In this document: positions 37,107-46,229 of the stretch, piece after piece
Position numbering within the stretch: the stretch's first letter is position 1
Layout: each line of letters begins with the position of its first letter
NCBI RefSeq assembly: GCF_029212375.1
Contig: NZ_JARGNU010000005.1
Span: forward strand, 1 to 64,000
Origin: Zhongshania sp.
GTDB lineage: Bacteria; Pseudomonadota; Gammaproteobacteria; Pseudomonadales; Spongiibacteraceae
Direction of reading: 5' to 3'
Length of the DNA: 64,000 nucleotides
Made by a program: the position numbers and the translations under genes
Notes under the pieces: generated by a model
Seen by the model: only the letters and a program-made list of their open reading frames with translations
What the model was told of the DNA's origin: nothing
Database searches by the model: none

Positions 37107-37871
37107 GTGAGCCCCTCTCGTATTTTTAGAATGTTGTTATTGCGTTGGCATCGCCGTATTGGCGTCGTCGTCGCGGTTTTTGTGGTGATGTTGGTGGTGA
37201 CCGGTATCGCCATTAATCACAGCGCAGATTGGGGTTTGGATAAAAAGCCCCTTAAGCAAACCTGGCTACTAAAGCATTACGGCATTCCCTCGCCGGTTTT
37301 GCGCAGCTTTCCTTTAAATGAATCGCTTCCCAGTGGTGCTTGGATAAGCCAGCTTGGCGATGGTCTCTATCTCTCAGAAACCCAAATAGGCAGTTGTGAT
37401 AGCCCGCTGATAGGGGCGGTGGTGTTGTCAGAAACGATCGCGATTTTATGCGCTGGGCGCCTGCAGCTATTTACCGGCGCGGGGGAGCAGCTCGACGATA
37501 TTAGCGAGTCGCTGGGCTTACCGCGTGGCGCAGAGGCCTTGGCGCTTTATGGTGAGGCGGTATTGCTGCGCACTCCCAGCGGCGTGATTGCTTTTGACCC
37601 CCGCAGTTTTATGTTCTCGGCTGTGAATGTTGAGGGCGCGGTGTGGGTTGCCCCTGCGCTGGCGCCGCCCACTGTGCAGCGCAGTCTTTTAGATCAGTAT
37701 CGTGGCAGCGGTTTAAGCTGGGAGCGTCTGCTGCTGGATTTACACAGTGGCCGCCTGTTTGGCTCTGTTGGGGTATTTATTATTGATCTTGCTGGCATTG
37801 CACTATTGCTTATCGCGCTGAGTGGGGTGTGGGTGTGGGTGACTAAGCCAGGCCGCTGGCGGCATTCCTGA
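37107..37871 (+). CDS. PepSY-associated membrane protein
   Basis: A 254-aa inner-membrane protein. It has an N-terminal helix LRWHRRIGVVVAVFVVMLVV then a conserved short TGIAINHS, and a C-terminal helix FIIDLAGIALLLIALSGVWVW; the ~170 residues between face the periplasm. W-H-R and G-I-xN-H are PepSY_TM signature residues, in families linked to heme- or flavin-based electron transfer. The start is GTG three bases after the FMN gene stop, hence coupled. Confidence 0.8.
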   Translation: MSPSRIFRMLLLRWHRRIGVVVAVFVVMLVVTGIAINHSADWGLDKKPLKQTWLLKHYGIPSPVLRSFPLNESLPSGAWISQLGDGLYLSETQIGSCDSPLIGAVVLSETIAILCAGRLQLFTGAGEQLDDISESLGLPRGAEALALYGEAVLLRTPSGVIAFDPRSFMFSAVNVEGAVWVAPALAPPTVQRSLLDQYRGSGLSWERLLLDLHSGRLFGSVGVFIIDLAGIALLLIALSGVWVWVTKPGRWRHS

Positions 37872-37985
37872 GTTAAGGCTGTAGCGAGATGTTGACCGGC
37901 ACTACGCGCTCGTTGCGGTGGGCGGTCAATGGCGCACTGCCCACTTCGTGCTACGGTCTAGCTTGTGATCCTTGGAGCGACCGAA

Positions 37986-38450
37986 ATGAACTCAACCCTA
38001 AAAATGTGGCGCAAGCTGTCGCCGTATCCCGCTGGTAAATGGACGTTTTCTAAAGCGGTTTGCATGAAAGCGCCGTATTTTTCGACGATCAACCCCTGTT
38101 TTGAAGAGCTGGATGTTGGCCATGCCGTGGTCCGTATTAAGGAACACCGCGCGATTCACAACCATATTGGCAGCGTGCATGCGATCGCCATGTGTAATTT
38201 GGCAGAGGTCTGTGCTGGCGTGGTGAGCATGGTGTCGCTGCCGGAGGGTATGCGCTGGATACCGGCCGGTATGACCGTGCGCTACCTAGGGCGCGCCAAA
38301 GGTGTGTTGCGGGGCTACGCCACCATGCGGGAAATTGTCCCCGGCGAAAAAGGCTCAGTGCCGGTGATTGTTGAAGTAAAGAACGAAGCGGGCGAAGTGG
38401 TGTTTGATGCTGAGATTGCGATTCACGTGTCGCCAATGAAAAAGGCTTGA
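37986..38450 (+). CDS. Hotdog-fold DUF4442-type thioesterase-like protein
   Basis: A 154-aa cytosolic protein of the hotdog fold, DUF4442-like. TTGGAG lies about 8 nt before ATG at 37986. Conserved segments: APYFSTINPCFEELDVGHAVVRI, NHIGSVHAIAMCNLAEVCAG (helix with catalytic-type Glu) and WIPAGMTVRYLGRAKG. Such proteins hydrolyse acyl-CoA thioesters; the substrate is not known. Confidence 0.8.
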   Translation: MNSTLKMWRKLSPYPAGKWTFSKAVCMKAPYFSTINPCFEELDVGHAVVRIKEHRAIHNHIGSVHAIAMCNLAEVCAGVVSMVSLPEGMRWIPAGMTVRYLGRAKGVLRGYATMREIVPGEKGSVPVIVEVKNEAGEVVFDAEIAIHVSPMKKA

Positions 38451-38525
38451 TGCTTGATGGGAGACGCTTTGGATCGCCGGACGTCGGACGTCGGACGTCA
38501 GGCGTCTGACGTCCGACGGTGAGCG
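38451..38525. repeat. Heptad intergenic repeat, GGACGTC type (most regular copy)
   Basis: After GATGGGAGACGC come three GGACGTC units in tandem (38479-38499), then AGGCGTC, TGACGTC and CGACGGT, forming 7-bp steps that also read as an inverted repeat. It fills the gap between convergent genes. Confidence 0.85.
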
Positions 38526-38528
38526 CTT

Positions 38529-39005
38529 TTAGCTCAGACTGCCCATCATCGATTGCTGGTAGTTCTGGATACCGACCTTCTCAATTAGGCCTAGCTGGGT
38601 TTCCAGCCAGTCTACGTGCTCTTCTTCTGACTCTAAAATTTCTTCAAACAAGTCACGGCTTACGTAGTCGTTAACGGTCTCGCAGTATTTAATGCCGTCT
38701 TTTAAGTCGGGAATCGCTTTTAGTTCTAGGGCTAAATCGCATTCCAGCATTTCTTTGGTATTTTCGCCAATCATCAGTTTGCCGAGGTCTTGCAGGTTGG
38801 GGAGGCCTTCCAGAAACAAAATCCGCTCAATGAGTTTGTCGGCGTGTTTCATTTCGTCGATGGATTCATGGTACTCGTGGTCGGCTAGCTGCTTTAGGCC
38901 CCAGTCTTTGTACATGCGTGAGTGCAGAAAATACTGGTTTATTGCGACGAGTTCGTTGCCGAGGGCTTTATTAAGATAGGCAATAACTTTGCTGTCACCT
39001 TTCAT
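38529..39005 (-). CDS. bfr: Bacterioferritin
   Basis: A 158-aa iron-storage subunit forming a 24-mer with haem. All ferroxidase ligands are in place: Glu18, Glu51, His54, Glu94, Glu127 and His130; the haem-binding Met52 is conserved. Bfr releases iron by accepting electrons from Bfd, whose gene lies just upstream on the same strand, with a repeat remnant between them. Confidence 0.97.
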   Translation of the reverse strand: MKGDSKVIAYLNKALGNELVAINQYFLHSRMYKDWGLKQLADHEYHESIDEMKHADKLIERILFLEGLPNLQDLGKLMIGENTKEMLECDLALELKAIPDLKDGIKYCETVNDYVSRDLFEEILESEEEHVDWLETQLGLIEKVGIQNYQQSMMGSLS

Positions 39006-39082
39006 GGGGCAGATCCTTTATATGGTTGGCAGATTTTCTAAGTGTGGACTGGGCGTGGTGAGTATTCAAGTCTGAGCGCTTC

Positions 39083-39108
39083 GCGGGAGATGGGAGATGC
39101 AAAAGCGC
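39083..39108. repeat. Heptad repeat remnant between bfr and bfd
   Basis: GCGGGAGATGGGAGATGCAA followed by AAGCGC: two GGGAGAT heptads, a left arm without its partner. Confidence 0.65.
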
Positions 39109-39170
39109 TAGCTTCAGGTCAGGTGCTGTGGGGGGTGACGGAAGTTAGAATAAGTCTTAGGAAAAGAAGC

Positions 39171-39368
39171 CTAGGCTGCGGCGTAACAGAGGCTTTCGTC
39201 GTAGCTATTCAAATAGCTATCGTAAATCTCTCTGGCAACAACGCCGCATTTACCGCATTGGCTGGCTAAATCGAGCGCACGACGCACTTCGCGAAAGCTG
39301 CCAGCACCGGCGTCAACGCTGTCGCGAATATGCTTATCTGTAATTCCTTTGCAAAGACAAACGTACAT
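39171..39368 (-). CDS. bfd: Bacterioferritin-associated ferredoxin
   Basis: A 65-aa ferredoxin. The ATG at 39368 begins MYVCLCKGITD; the upstream 13 codons are not needed. Cys4, Cys6, Cys38 and Cys41 are the [2Fe-2S] ligands. It reduces Bfr to release stored iron, usually in iron shortage, in agreement with the Fur-like sites 50 bp upstream. Confidence 0.96.
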   Translation of the reverse strand: MYVCLCKGITDKHIRDSVDAGAGSFREVRRALDLASQCGKCGVVAREIYDSYLNSYDESLCYAAA

Positions 39369-39408
39369 ACTGGTCTCGATCTCGGTCAGCACTTTATTGA
39401 ATGGCAAC

Positions 39409-39436
39409 GATAATGCAAATGAGAATGCTTGTCAAT
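39409..39436. promoter_or_regulatory. Fur-box-like sites before bfd
   Basis: AATGAGAATGCTTGTCAAT (39418-39436) fits AATGAGAATGATTCTCATT in 16 of 19 bases; GATAATG (39409-39415) extends it as a tandem half site. Located 40-70 bp upstream of the bfd start and shared with the divergent peroxiredoxin gene. Confidence 0.7.
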
Positions 39437-39604
39437 TGTATGTGGGCTTATGGTAATAATAGCTAGAGCCTATGGTCACGATTAGAAAATTCAATGGGAT
39501 AGATCGGGGGTGGGGTGTATGATTGCCGGTCTGAATAAAGCTTTTATATCTGTATTTTTCAGGTGTAAAAATCAAATCGAACATAAAACCGGAGGTTTAT
39601 AAAC

Positions 39605-40207
39605 ATGGGTGTTTTAGTAGGTAAGCCAGCTCCAGATTTTACTTGCGCAGCTGTATTGGGTACTGGCGAAATCGTTGACAGTTTCACGCTGAGCGAAGCC
39701 GCAAAAGGCAAATACGCTTTATTGTTCTTCTACCCACTGGATTTCACGTTTGTATGTCCTTCTGAGCTGATCGCATTGGATCACCGCATGGACAAATTCC
39801 GCGAGCTGGGTGTAGAAGTCATCAGTGTTTCTATCGATTCACAGTTCACTCACAACGCATGGCGCAACACCGCTATTAAAGACGGCGGCATTGGTCCTGT
39901 TACTTACACCATGGCTGCTGACGTACGTCACGACATTTGCCGTGCCTACGACGTTGAAGCTGAAGGCGGCGTTGCTTTCCGCGGTGCTTTCTTGATCGAC
40001 AAAGAAGGTCAGGTACGTTCACAGCTAGTTAACGACCTGCCACTGGGTCGTAACATCGACGAGCTAGTGCGTTTGGTTGAAGCCCTGCAGTTCCACGAAG
40101 AGCACGGCGAAGTTTGCCCAGCTGGCTGGAACAAAGGCGACAAAGGTATGAATGCCTCGCCAGACGGCGTTGCTGCTTACTTGGCAGAGAACTCAGGCAA
40201 GCTGTAA
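39605..40207 (+). CDS. Typical 2-Cys peroxiredoxin (AhpC/TSA family)
   Basis: A 200-aa peroxidase. Peroxidatic Cys51 in DFTFVCPSE and resolving Cys171 in EVCPAGW. GGAGG lies 11 nt before the ATG. No AhpF is adjacent, so thioredoxin is the likely reductant. It stands opposite bfd, and in Pseudomonas a peroxidase gene is in the same neighbourhood. Confidence 0.95.
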   Translation: MGVLVGKPAPDFTCAAVLGTGEIVDSFTLSEAAKGKYALLFFYPLDFTFVCPSELIALDHRMDKFRELGVEVISVSIDSQFTHNAWRNTAIKDGGIGPVTYTMAADVRHDICRAYDVEAEGGVAFRGAFLIDKEGQVRSQLVNDLPLGRNIDELVRLVEALQFHEEHGEVCPAGWNKGDKGMNASPDGVAAYLAENSGKL

Positions 40208-40225
40208 GTTGGTCTGAAGTTCTTT

Positions 40226-40263
40226 AAAAGCCCGCTACACCGGAAGGTGTAGCGGGCTTTTTT
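40226..40263 (+). terminator. Terminator of the peroxiredoxin gene
   Basis: Stem AAGCCCGCTACACC-GGAA-GGTGTAGCGGGCTT with a T run of six, 20 bp after the stop. Confidence 0.95.
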
Positions 40264-40273
40264 ATGCCTTGCC

Positions 40274-40526
40274 GGCGGGAGATGCTGGATGGGAGACGGG
40301 AGACGCAAAGGCAGGATGGCACGAGCTTGAATTTATTGTGTTCTAGCGCTGCTCTGGCAATACTTCATACATAGGGCTGCCACTATGCCATCTACCTCGA
40401 TCAGCCAATCTTAGCGTACCGTCTCCCGTCTAGCGTTACCCCGCTAGCAAGGCATAAAAAAACCCCGCCGAAGCGAGGTTCTCGAGTCGGGGGACTTTGC
40501 GTCTCCCATCTCCCGTTCAGCGTTAC
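40274..40526. repeat. Composite heptad intergenic repeat (one left arm region, two right arms)
   Basis: Left arm GCGGGAGATGCTGGATGGGA then GACGGGAGACGC (to 40305). Right arms CGTCTCCCGTCTAGCGTTAC (40420-40439) and GCGTCTCCCATCTCCCGTTC (40499-40518). An additional small palindrome AACCCCGCCGAAGCGAGGTT (40461-40480) sits between. It fills the space between convergent peroxiredoxin and sodB genes. Confidence 0.8.
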
Positions 40527-41107
40527 GCGAAATTCGCCGCTGCAAATTCCCAGTTCACCAAGTTCCAGAAACCTTCTTCCAAATACTTAGGGCGGGCATT
40601 GCGGTAGTCGATGTAGTAAGCGTGTTCCCATACATCGGCAGTGATCAGCGGAGTTTGACCTTCGCGGGCGATCGGGGTGTCGGCGTCGTCGGTGTTAACG
40701 ATTTCGAGGCTGCCGTCGCTGTTTTTAACCAGCCAAGTCCAGCCTGAGCCGAAGTTGCCCATCGCTTTGGCGTTGAATGCAGTTTTGAAGGCATCCAGTG
40801 AACCGAAAGCTTTGTCGATGGCTGCTGCTAGGTCGCCAGTCGGTGCGCCGCCGCCGTTGGGGCTTAGGCTGTTCCAGTAAAAAGTGTGGTTCCAAACCTG
40901 AGCGGCTTGGTTAAACATCACACCGCTAGAAGTTTTGATGATTTCTTCTAGGGTTTTGCCTTCAAACTCGCTGCCGGGCAGCAATTCATTGAGTTTGGTC
41001 ACGTAGGCGTTGTGGTGTTTGCCGTGGTGAAAGTCGAGGGTTTCTGCAGAGATGTGCGGCTGCAGTGCATCTTTGGCATAGGGCAGTGCGGGTAGTTCAA
41101 AAGCCAT
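40523..41107 (-). CDS. sodB: Superoxide dismutase, Fe type
   Basis: A 194-aa cytosolic enzyme that dismutates superoxide. Metal ligands His27, His74, Asp158 and His162 are visible. FNQAAQVWNHTFYWNSL and GSGWTWLV fit iron rather than manganese enzymes. AGGAGA lies 8 nt before the ATG. The last codons overlap the right edge of the repeat. Confidence 0.97.
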   Translation of the reverse strand: MAFELPALPYAKDALQPHISAETLDFHHGKHHNAYVTKLNELLPGSEFEGKTLEEIIKTSSGVMFNQAAQVWNHTFYWNSLSPNGGGAPTGDLAAAIDKAFGSLDAFKTAFNAKAMGNFGSGWTWLVKNSDGSLEIVNTDDADTPIAREGQTPLITADVWEHAYYIDYRNARPKYLEEGFWNLVNWEFAAANFA

Positions 41108-41179
41108 TGGATTCTCTCCTGAGAGTTGTGGGTTGCGCTTGGTAACTTCGGTGTTTAATTTAATACAATTTCTGCAAAA

Positions 41180-41812
41180 TTAGGACCAACGCCAGCCGCC
41201 GAGCTGCTGCCAGCGATTGACGATCTGGCAAAATAATTCAGCGGTCTTCAGCGCATCGTAAGCAGCGCTGTGGGCTTCGTTGTTATCGAAGTCGATGTCT
41301 GCTAGCTGACAGGCTCTCGCCAGCACGGTGTGGCCATAGGCCAGCCCAGAAAGACTGGCGGTATCCATCACCGAAAAAGGGTGGAAGGGGTTGCGTTTAA
41401 TGCTGCTGCGTTCGATAGCGGCTAATACAAAGCCAAGATCAAAGTGCGCATTGTGCCCAACTAGCACCGCTCGGGTGCACCCACTCGCTTTTACCTGTTG
41501 GCGAATTCGCTTCATCAGTTCGCCCATAACAGTCACTTCTTTCTGTGCCTGTCGCAGTGGGTTATGGGGATCGATACCGGTGAATTCAAGGGCGGCGGGT
41601 TCAAGATTTGCCCCCTCAAAGGGTTCGACGTTGTAGCTTACGGTTTCATCTGGCTCGAGTTGACCGGAGTCGTCCATGCGCAGAAACGTCGCAGCAATTT
41701 CCAGTACGGCGTCGGTTTGGCTATTAAAGCCGCCAGTTTCAACATCGATAACGACGGGTAAGAAACCGCGAAACCGTTGCGAGATCATTGATTTTTCATC
41801 ACAAAAGTCCAT
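41180..41812 (-). CDS. rnt: Ribonuclease T (3'-5' exoribonuclease, tRNA end turnover)
   Basis: A 210-aa DEDDh exonuclease. Motifs: [11 protein letters not shown] (DxE), [11 protein letters not shown] and [14 protein letters not shown] (His and Asp). The ATG at 41812 follows the pyrC stop directly; the frame is open 21 codons further inside pyrC. It trims tRNA and other RNA 3' ends. [10 protein letters not shown] at the N-terminus is a family hallmark. Confidence 0.95.
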   Translation of the reverse strand: MDFCDEKSMISQRFRGFLPVVIDVETGGFNSQTDAVLEIAATFLRMDDSGQLEPDETVSYNVEPFEGANLEPAALEFTGIDPHNPLRQAQKEVTVMGELMKRIRQQVKASGCTRAVLVGHNAHFDLGFVLAAIERSSIKRNPFHPFSVMDTASLSGLAYGHTVLARACQLADIDFDNNEAHSAAYDALKTAELFCQIVNRWQQLGGWRWS

Positions 41813-41819
41813 ATGGGTC

Positions 41820-42854
41820 TCAACCAAGCTGCCAGTGGAGTTGTTCACCACCGCGCAGCGGATAAATAGTATCACTACCCAAGGGCAGTTGTTCAGGCGC
41901 TGTCCAAGATTGCTTTAGCAAAACAATGCTGTCGCTATTGCGCTCTAGGCCGTAAAAGTCGGGGCCATAAAAACTGGCAAAGCCTTCGAGCTTGTCAAGG
42001 GCATTAGCAGCCTCAAAGGCTTCGGCGTACATTTCAATCGCGGCGTAGGCAGTATAACAGCCTGCGCAGCCACAGCTGGTTTCTTTGCGGTGCTGGGCGT
42101 GGGGCGCAGAGTCGGTGCCGAGGAAAAACTTGGGGCTGCCCGAGGTCGCGGCGCTAATTAATGCTTGCTGATGAGTATTGCGCTTGAGAATTGGCAGGCA
42201 GTAATAGTGCGGGCGAATACCGCCGGCCAGCATGTGATTGCGGTTGTACAGCAAATGGTGCGCGGTGATGGTGGCGGCAATATTGCTGCTGGCCGCGCTG
42301 ACAAACTCGGCGGCATCGGCGGTGGTAATGTGTTCGAGCACCATTTTTAGGGCTGGAAATTTCTGGGCGATAGGTGCCAAATGGCGCTCGATAAAGCGAG
42401 CTTCGCGGTCGAATATATCAATGTCGGCGTCGGTGACTTCGCCGTGAACTAAAAGCGGCAGGCCATGCTTTTCCATGGCGGCCAAAACCGGATAGAGATT
42501 TTCGATGCTGGTAACGCCAGAATCAGAATTGGTGGTGGCGCCAGCGGGATAGAGTTTGGCGGCAAAAACCGTGTCGGATGCGGCTGCCTCGCTAATGTCG
42601 GCGGCGGTGGTTTTATCGGTGAGGTATAAGACCATTAGCGGTGTTAATTGGTGGCCCGTCGCTGGTAGGGCCTGCACAATGCGCTGGCGATAGGCATTGG
42701 CCTCAGCCAAATTGCGCACTGGTGGGGTTAAATTGGGCATCACAATAACGCGGCCGAAGTAGCGGCTGGCGTCGGCAACGGTGTGGCTTAATACCTCGCC
42801 ATCGCGCAGGTGAATGTGCCAGTCGTCGGGGCGGGTAATCTTTAGGGTTTGCAT
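41820..42854 (-). CDS. pyrC: Dihydroorotase (class II)
   Basis: A 344-aa zinc enzyme of pyrimidine synthesis. The metal motif HIHLRDG is near residue 14-20; other ligands lie in EHITTADA and [15 protein letters not shown] (Asp/His). Length is normal for the class. It is cotranscribed with rnt, 7 bp apart. Confidence 0.97.
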   Translation of the reverse strand: MQTLKITRPDDWHIHLRDGEVLSHTVADASRYFGRVIVMPNLTPPVRNLAEANAYRQRIVQALPATGHQLTPLMVLYLTDKTTAADISEAAASDTVFAAKLYPAGATTNSDSGVTSIENLYPVLAAMEKHGLPLLVHGEVTDADIDIFDREARFIERHLAPIAQKFPALKMVLEHITTADAAEFVSAASSNIAATITAHHLLYNRNHMLAGGIRPHYYCLPILKRNTHQQALISAATSGSPKFFLGTDSAPHAQHRKETSCGCAGCYTAYAAIEMYAEAFEAANALDKLEGFASFYGPDFYGLERNSDSIVLLKQSWTAPEQLPLGSDTIYPLRGGEQLHWQLG

Positions 42855-42954
42855 GGAAGGCCTTAATCAGTGTCGGCGGGCGCGATGCTGTTTGGCATCG
42901 GACCGGAGGGCAATGGCTCTGGCGCAGAATGCTACAGGAATTCGCGGAGCGTAT

Positions 42955-42984
42955 AAACACCCACCGCACAGGCGGTGGGTGTTT
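42955..42984 (-). terminator. Hairpin between comEA-like gene and pyrC
   Basis: AAACACCCACCGC-ACAG-GCGGTGGGTGTTT, a perfect 13-bp stem ending in short A/T runs. Likely terminator of the comEA-like gene. Confidence 0.75.
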
Positions 42985-43045
42985 GGTGCTTGAAGACCAA
43001 TTAAAACGCAGTGTCTAGCTAATTCAAAACACTGAAATATCAGGT

Positions 43046-43330
43046 TTAATTAGTCGCTTGGTTGGCAAACTCGAGCTCCGCGCTATTGGCGGTAATAATG
43101 CTATTGCCAATGCCGGGCACCTTGAGTAGATCCTCGGTGCTCTTGAAGGGGCCGTGTTCGCTGCGATATTGAATAATCGCAGCGGCGCGTTTTTCGCCAA
43201 TACCTTTGAGGGCCTGCAATTCTTCAGCACTGGCGGTATTTACATCCAGCGCGTGGGCAGAGAGCATGGTTAATAATAGGCTGCAAAATAAGATAAGACT
43301 CGCCGACCAGCGGCGTAGGAAGGTTTTCAT
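43046..43330 (-). CDS. ComEA-type helix-hairpin-helix protein
   Basis: A 94-aa secreted DNA-binding-type protein. Signal peptide MKTFLRRWSASLILFCSLLL with cleavage near AHA, then the HhH pair VNTASAEELQALKGIGEKRA and LLKVPGIGNSII. Such short ComEA-like proteins aid DNA uptake or have unknown roles. GGGA is 8 nt before ATG 43330. It is alone, without comEC beside it. Confidence 0.88.
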   Translation of the reverse strand: MKTFLRRWSASLILFCSLLLTMLSAHALDVNTASAEELQALKGIGEKRAAAIIQYRSEHGPFKSTEDLLKVPGIGNSIITANSAELEFANQATN

Positions 43331-43370
43331 CAGCAAATTCCCTTTTTTGGTAGATGAATGATGTGTACTT

Positions 43371-43404
43371 ATTTCAACCGGCGCAGCTAGGCGCCGGTTG
43401 AAAT
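43371..43404 (-). terminator. Terminator of the polyamine transporter operon
   Basis: ATTTCAACCGGCGC-AGCTAG-GCGCCGGTTGAAAT: 14-bp perfect stem, about 40 bp after the last gene's stop. Confidence 0.85.
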
Positions 43405-43444
43405 AGTAGGACAGTAGAGCAGTTTTGCAAAGCCTTAAAGAGGC

Positions 43445-44503
43445 TTAGCGCACCTTAATCTCTGTCCAGAGCTTGTTGGCGAGGCGGCGTTCTTTGGCGT
43501 TGCGAGCGCTGACAGTTTCCAGCTTTGCTTGCAGCTCCGGGGTTGGGAAGATTGCGGTAATTTTAAGAATGTCTTCATCAATAAAGGGCGTCGCTGCGGC
43601 ATTGGGGTTGCCCGTGCCAACGATGGTGGTCAATTCGGCGGCGTTTTGGGGGTCCATCATAAAGTTGATGAACATATGGGCTAGCTCGGGATCGCGGGCT
43701 TTCTTGGGAATAACCATATTGTCTAGTGCTAGCACTGCACCCTGCTTAGGCAGTACAAAATTAATGCTGAAATCGCGCCCAGCCTCTGCGGCATCGGCCC
43801 GTGCTTGGAACATATCGCTGGAATAGCCGTGCGCTACCCAGATATTGCCAACGGTAAGTTCCTTGATATAGCTCGAGGAGTTAAAGGCCGCCCAATAGGG
43901 TTTGGCTTTGAGGATGACCGCCTGCGCTTCTTTAAGGTGCTTCTCGTTGTTGTCGTTAATGGAGTAGCCAAGGTATTTTAGGGCCGCGCCGAACAGTTCT
44001 TCGGCATCGTCCATTACGGTGACCTTGCCTTTGATTTTAGCTAACACGGCGGGATCAAAAATAATCGACCAGTCGGCGGGGTCAATACCCAGCTCGGCAA
44101 TTTTGTTCTCGTTATAACCTACCAAGGTGGTGGTAAAGGCGTAGGGCAGCGAGTAGACATTGCCTGGATCGTAAGCCTTGTTCATGTAACCGGCTGCGGT
44201 ATTGCCGATATTGCTGAGCTTGGTTTTGTCTAAGGGCAGCAAAAAGCCCTGCTTAATAAGCGCTTCTACCGCATTTTGGGTGGGAATAACCACGTCGTAG
44301 TCACCGCCACCGGCCAGCAGTTTGGCCATCATTTCCTCGGTGGCAGAAAAATAATCCTGCACCACTTTACAGCCGCACTGGGCCTCAAAGCGGGCGACGG
44401 TTTCCTCGGCTATATAGTCGTTCCAGTTGAATAGGTTTAAGGTTTTATCAGCCAAAGCAAATTGCGAAAGGCACAGCACAAAACAGCACAGTAACTTTTT
44501 CAC
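43445..44503 (-). CDS. Polyamine ABC transporter periplasmic binding protein (PotF/PotD-like)
   Basis: A 352-aa periplasmic protein. Signal peptide to about residue 18 (LLCCFVLCLSQFALA), then the characteristic LNLFNWNDYIAEETVARFE and SATEEMMAKLLAGGGDYDVV. It captures spermidine or putrescine; the exact ligand cannot be told. Last gene of potA-potB-potC order on the minus strand. Confidence 0.92.
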   Translation of the reverse strand: MKKLLCCFVLCLSQFALADKTLNLFNWNDYIAEETVARFEAQCGCKVVQDYFSATEEMMAKLLAGGGDYDVVIPTQNAVEALIKQGFLLPLDKTKLSNIGNTAAGYMNKAYDPGNVYSLPYAFTTTLVGYNENKIAELGIDPADWSIIFDPAVLAKIKGKVTVMDDAEELFGAALKYLGYSINDNNEKHLKEAQAVILKAKPYWAAFNSSSYIKELTVGNIWVAHGYSSDMFQARADAAEAGRDFSINFVLPKQGAVLALDNMVIPKKARDPELAHMFINFMMDPQNAAELTTIVGTGNPNAAATPFIDEDILKITAIFPTPELQAKLETVSARNAKERRLANKLWTEIKVR

Positions 44504-44547
44504 GGTAGCGTCCTTTTTAAAGGGGTAGGGTTGCGGGAGTGCAGGGT

Positions 44548-45324
44548 TTATTGCCGCAATACAGTCGGCGATATTTTAGATAGCGCGGTAATCAAGGTCA
44601 GAGTGACCAACATCAACAGGGTTGATACGGCGTTTACTTCAGGAGTCACTGCAATTTTAACCATTGAATAGATCTCCAGTGGCAAGGTTGAGCTGCCTAC
44701 TCCGGCAGTAAAGAAGGTTATGACAAAATCGTCAATAGATAATGTGAAGGCCATCATCGCACCGGCGATAATACCGGGCATCAGCAGTGGCAGGCTGATG
44801 AGTCGAAAACTCTGCCAAGGGCTGGCGCCAAGGTCGCGGGCCGCTTCAATTAAACTTTGATCCATACCCGCCAGCCGCGATTGCACCGCCAGCGCCACAA
44901 AGCCAATACAAAAGCTGACATGGGCGAGGATAATCGACACCATGCCCAAGCTCACATTGAGCAATATAAACATCAGCAGCAGGCTCACGCCAATTAAAAT
45001 ATCGGGCATGGCAATGGGGCCGAGCACTAAGGCTGGCAGCCATTTTTGGCGGCCGCGATGAATGGCCAGTCCCGCCAAGGTGCCAAGCACCGTGGCCATT
45101 GCTGCGCTGATGATGGCTATGATCAGTGAGTTACCCGCCGCCCGCAAAATACTGTCGTTGTGAATGAGCTTTTCATACCACTTCCAAGTAAAACCCACCC
45201 ACTCGGCATTGAGTTTGGAATCGTTAAAGGAAAAGATCACCACCACAGCCAATGGGATATAGAGGAATAGGTACACCAATATTCCGGCGCTGAGCAGGGC
45301 TTTGCTAGGCCGCTTATTTGCCAT
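44548..45324 (-). CDS. potC: Polyamine ABC transporter permease (PotC/PotI-like)
   Basis: A 258-aa inner-membrane permease with six hydrophobic helices. The EAA loop facing the ATPase is EAARDLGASPWQSFRLISLP. I start at ATG 45324 (MANKRPSK), which overlaps the potB end by 11 bp; longer frames would run back through potB. Confidence 0.93.
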   Translation of the reverse strand: MANKRPSKALLSAGILVYLFLYIPLAVVVIFSFNDSKLNAEWVGFTWKWYEKLIHNDSILRAAGNSLIIAIISAAMATVLGTLAGLAIHRGRQKWLPALVLGPIAMPDILIGVSLLLMFILLNVSLGMVSIILAHVSFCIGFVALAVQSRLAGMDQSLIEAARDLGASPWQSFRLISLPLLMPGIIAGAMMAFTLSIDDFVITFFTAGVGSSTLPLEIYSMVKIAVTPEVNAVSTLLMLVTLTLITALSKISPTVLRQ

Positions 45325-46225
45325 TGTCGGTGCCCGCAGTTCTGCCCAGTTTTGCGGCAAGTAATACCAAAAGTAGGGTGATGCCGGTGAGTACCAGTGA
45401 CAGCACGCTGCCGAAGGGCCAGTCCCGCGACTCAACAAACTGCTGTTTAATAACATTGCCAATCATAATGCCATTAGTGCCGCCGAGTAGGTCGGGTATT
45501 GCGAAAATGCCCAACGACGGAATAAAGACCAGAATCGCACCCGCGTAAATGCCGGGCAGCGACTGCGGCCAAGTGATTAGCCAGAAACACTGAAAGCGAT
45601 TGGCGCCAAGGTCTTGGGCAGCGTCGAGCAGGCGGCTGTCGTGCTTCTCTAAATTGGCGTACAACGGCAAAATCATAAACGGTAGATGCACATAAACTAG
45701 GCAAGTGATTACCGCGGTGCTGCTGAACATCAAACTGATTGGTTCAATGCCGAGGGCGGCAGTGACATGATTTAGGCCAATGGTCAGCGCGCCCTGGGGG
45801 CTGAAAATAATCATCCACGCATAAATGCGCACCAAAAAATTGCTCCAAAACGGCAAAATCACCAAGAGCAACAGTAAGTCTCGAAAACGCTTATTGCTGC
45901 GCGCAATCATCAGCGCTAAGGGGTAGGCCATGAGGGTGCAAATAAGGGTGGTGAGCAGCGCATAGCCCAAGGATTTAAAGAGGAGGCCGAGGTAGATACT
46001 CGACTCAAACAGGCGCAGCCAGTTCTCTAGGGTGAAGTCGAGGCTGAATTGCTCATCTTCCACGTAATACCAAGGTGCCAAGCCCCCGTATTCGCCGGGA
46101 TAGCGAAACGAGGCAAACAGCATCATTAGGCTGGGCGCGGCAAAAAACAGCAGTAAATAGAGACCTGGTGGCAGGGCCATCAGATTATTGCGAAGGCGTT
46201 CGGCGCGGTTTATTAAGGTCTGCAC
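45314..46225 (-). CDS. potB: Polyamine ABC transporter permease (PotB/PotH-like)
   Basis: A permease of about 303 aa, with the EAA-loop DAAQDLGANRFQCFWLITWP. The start GTG at 46225 lies 5 bases after the potA stop and gives a normal length. The ATG at 46180 and the far longer open frame (to 46441) are alternatives; the ribosome site is weak, so the start is uncertain. Confidence 0.85.
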   Translation of the reverse strand: MQTLINRAERLRNNLMALPPGLYLLLFFAAPSLMMLFASFRYPGEYGGLAPWYYVEDEQFSLDFTLENWLRLFESSIYLGLLFKSLGYALLTTLICTLMAYPLALMIARSNKRFRDLLLLLVILPFWSNFLVRIYAWMIIFSPQGALTIGLNHVTAALGIEPISLMFSSTAVITCLVYVHLPFMILPLYANLEKHDSRLLDAAQDLGANRFQCFWLITWPQSLPGIYAGAILVFIPSLGIFAIPDLLGGTNGIMIGNVIKQQFVESRDWPFGSVLSLVLTGITLLLVLLAAKLGRTAGTDNGK

Positions 46226-46229
46226 GGGC

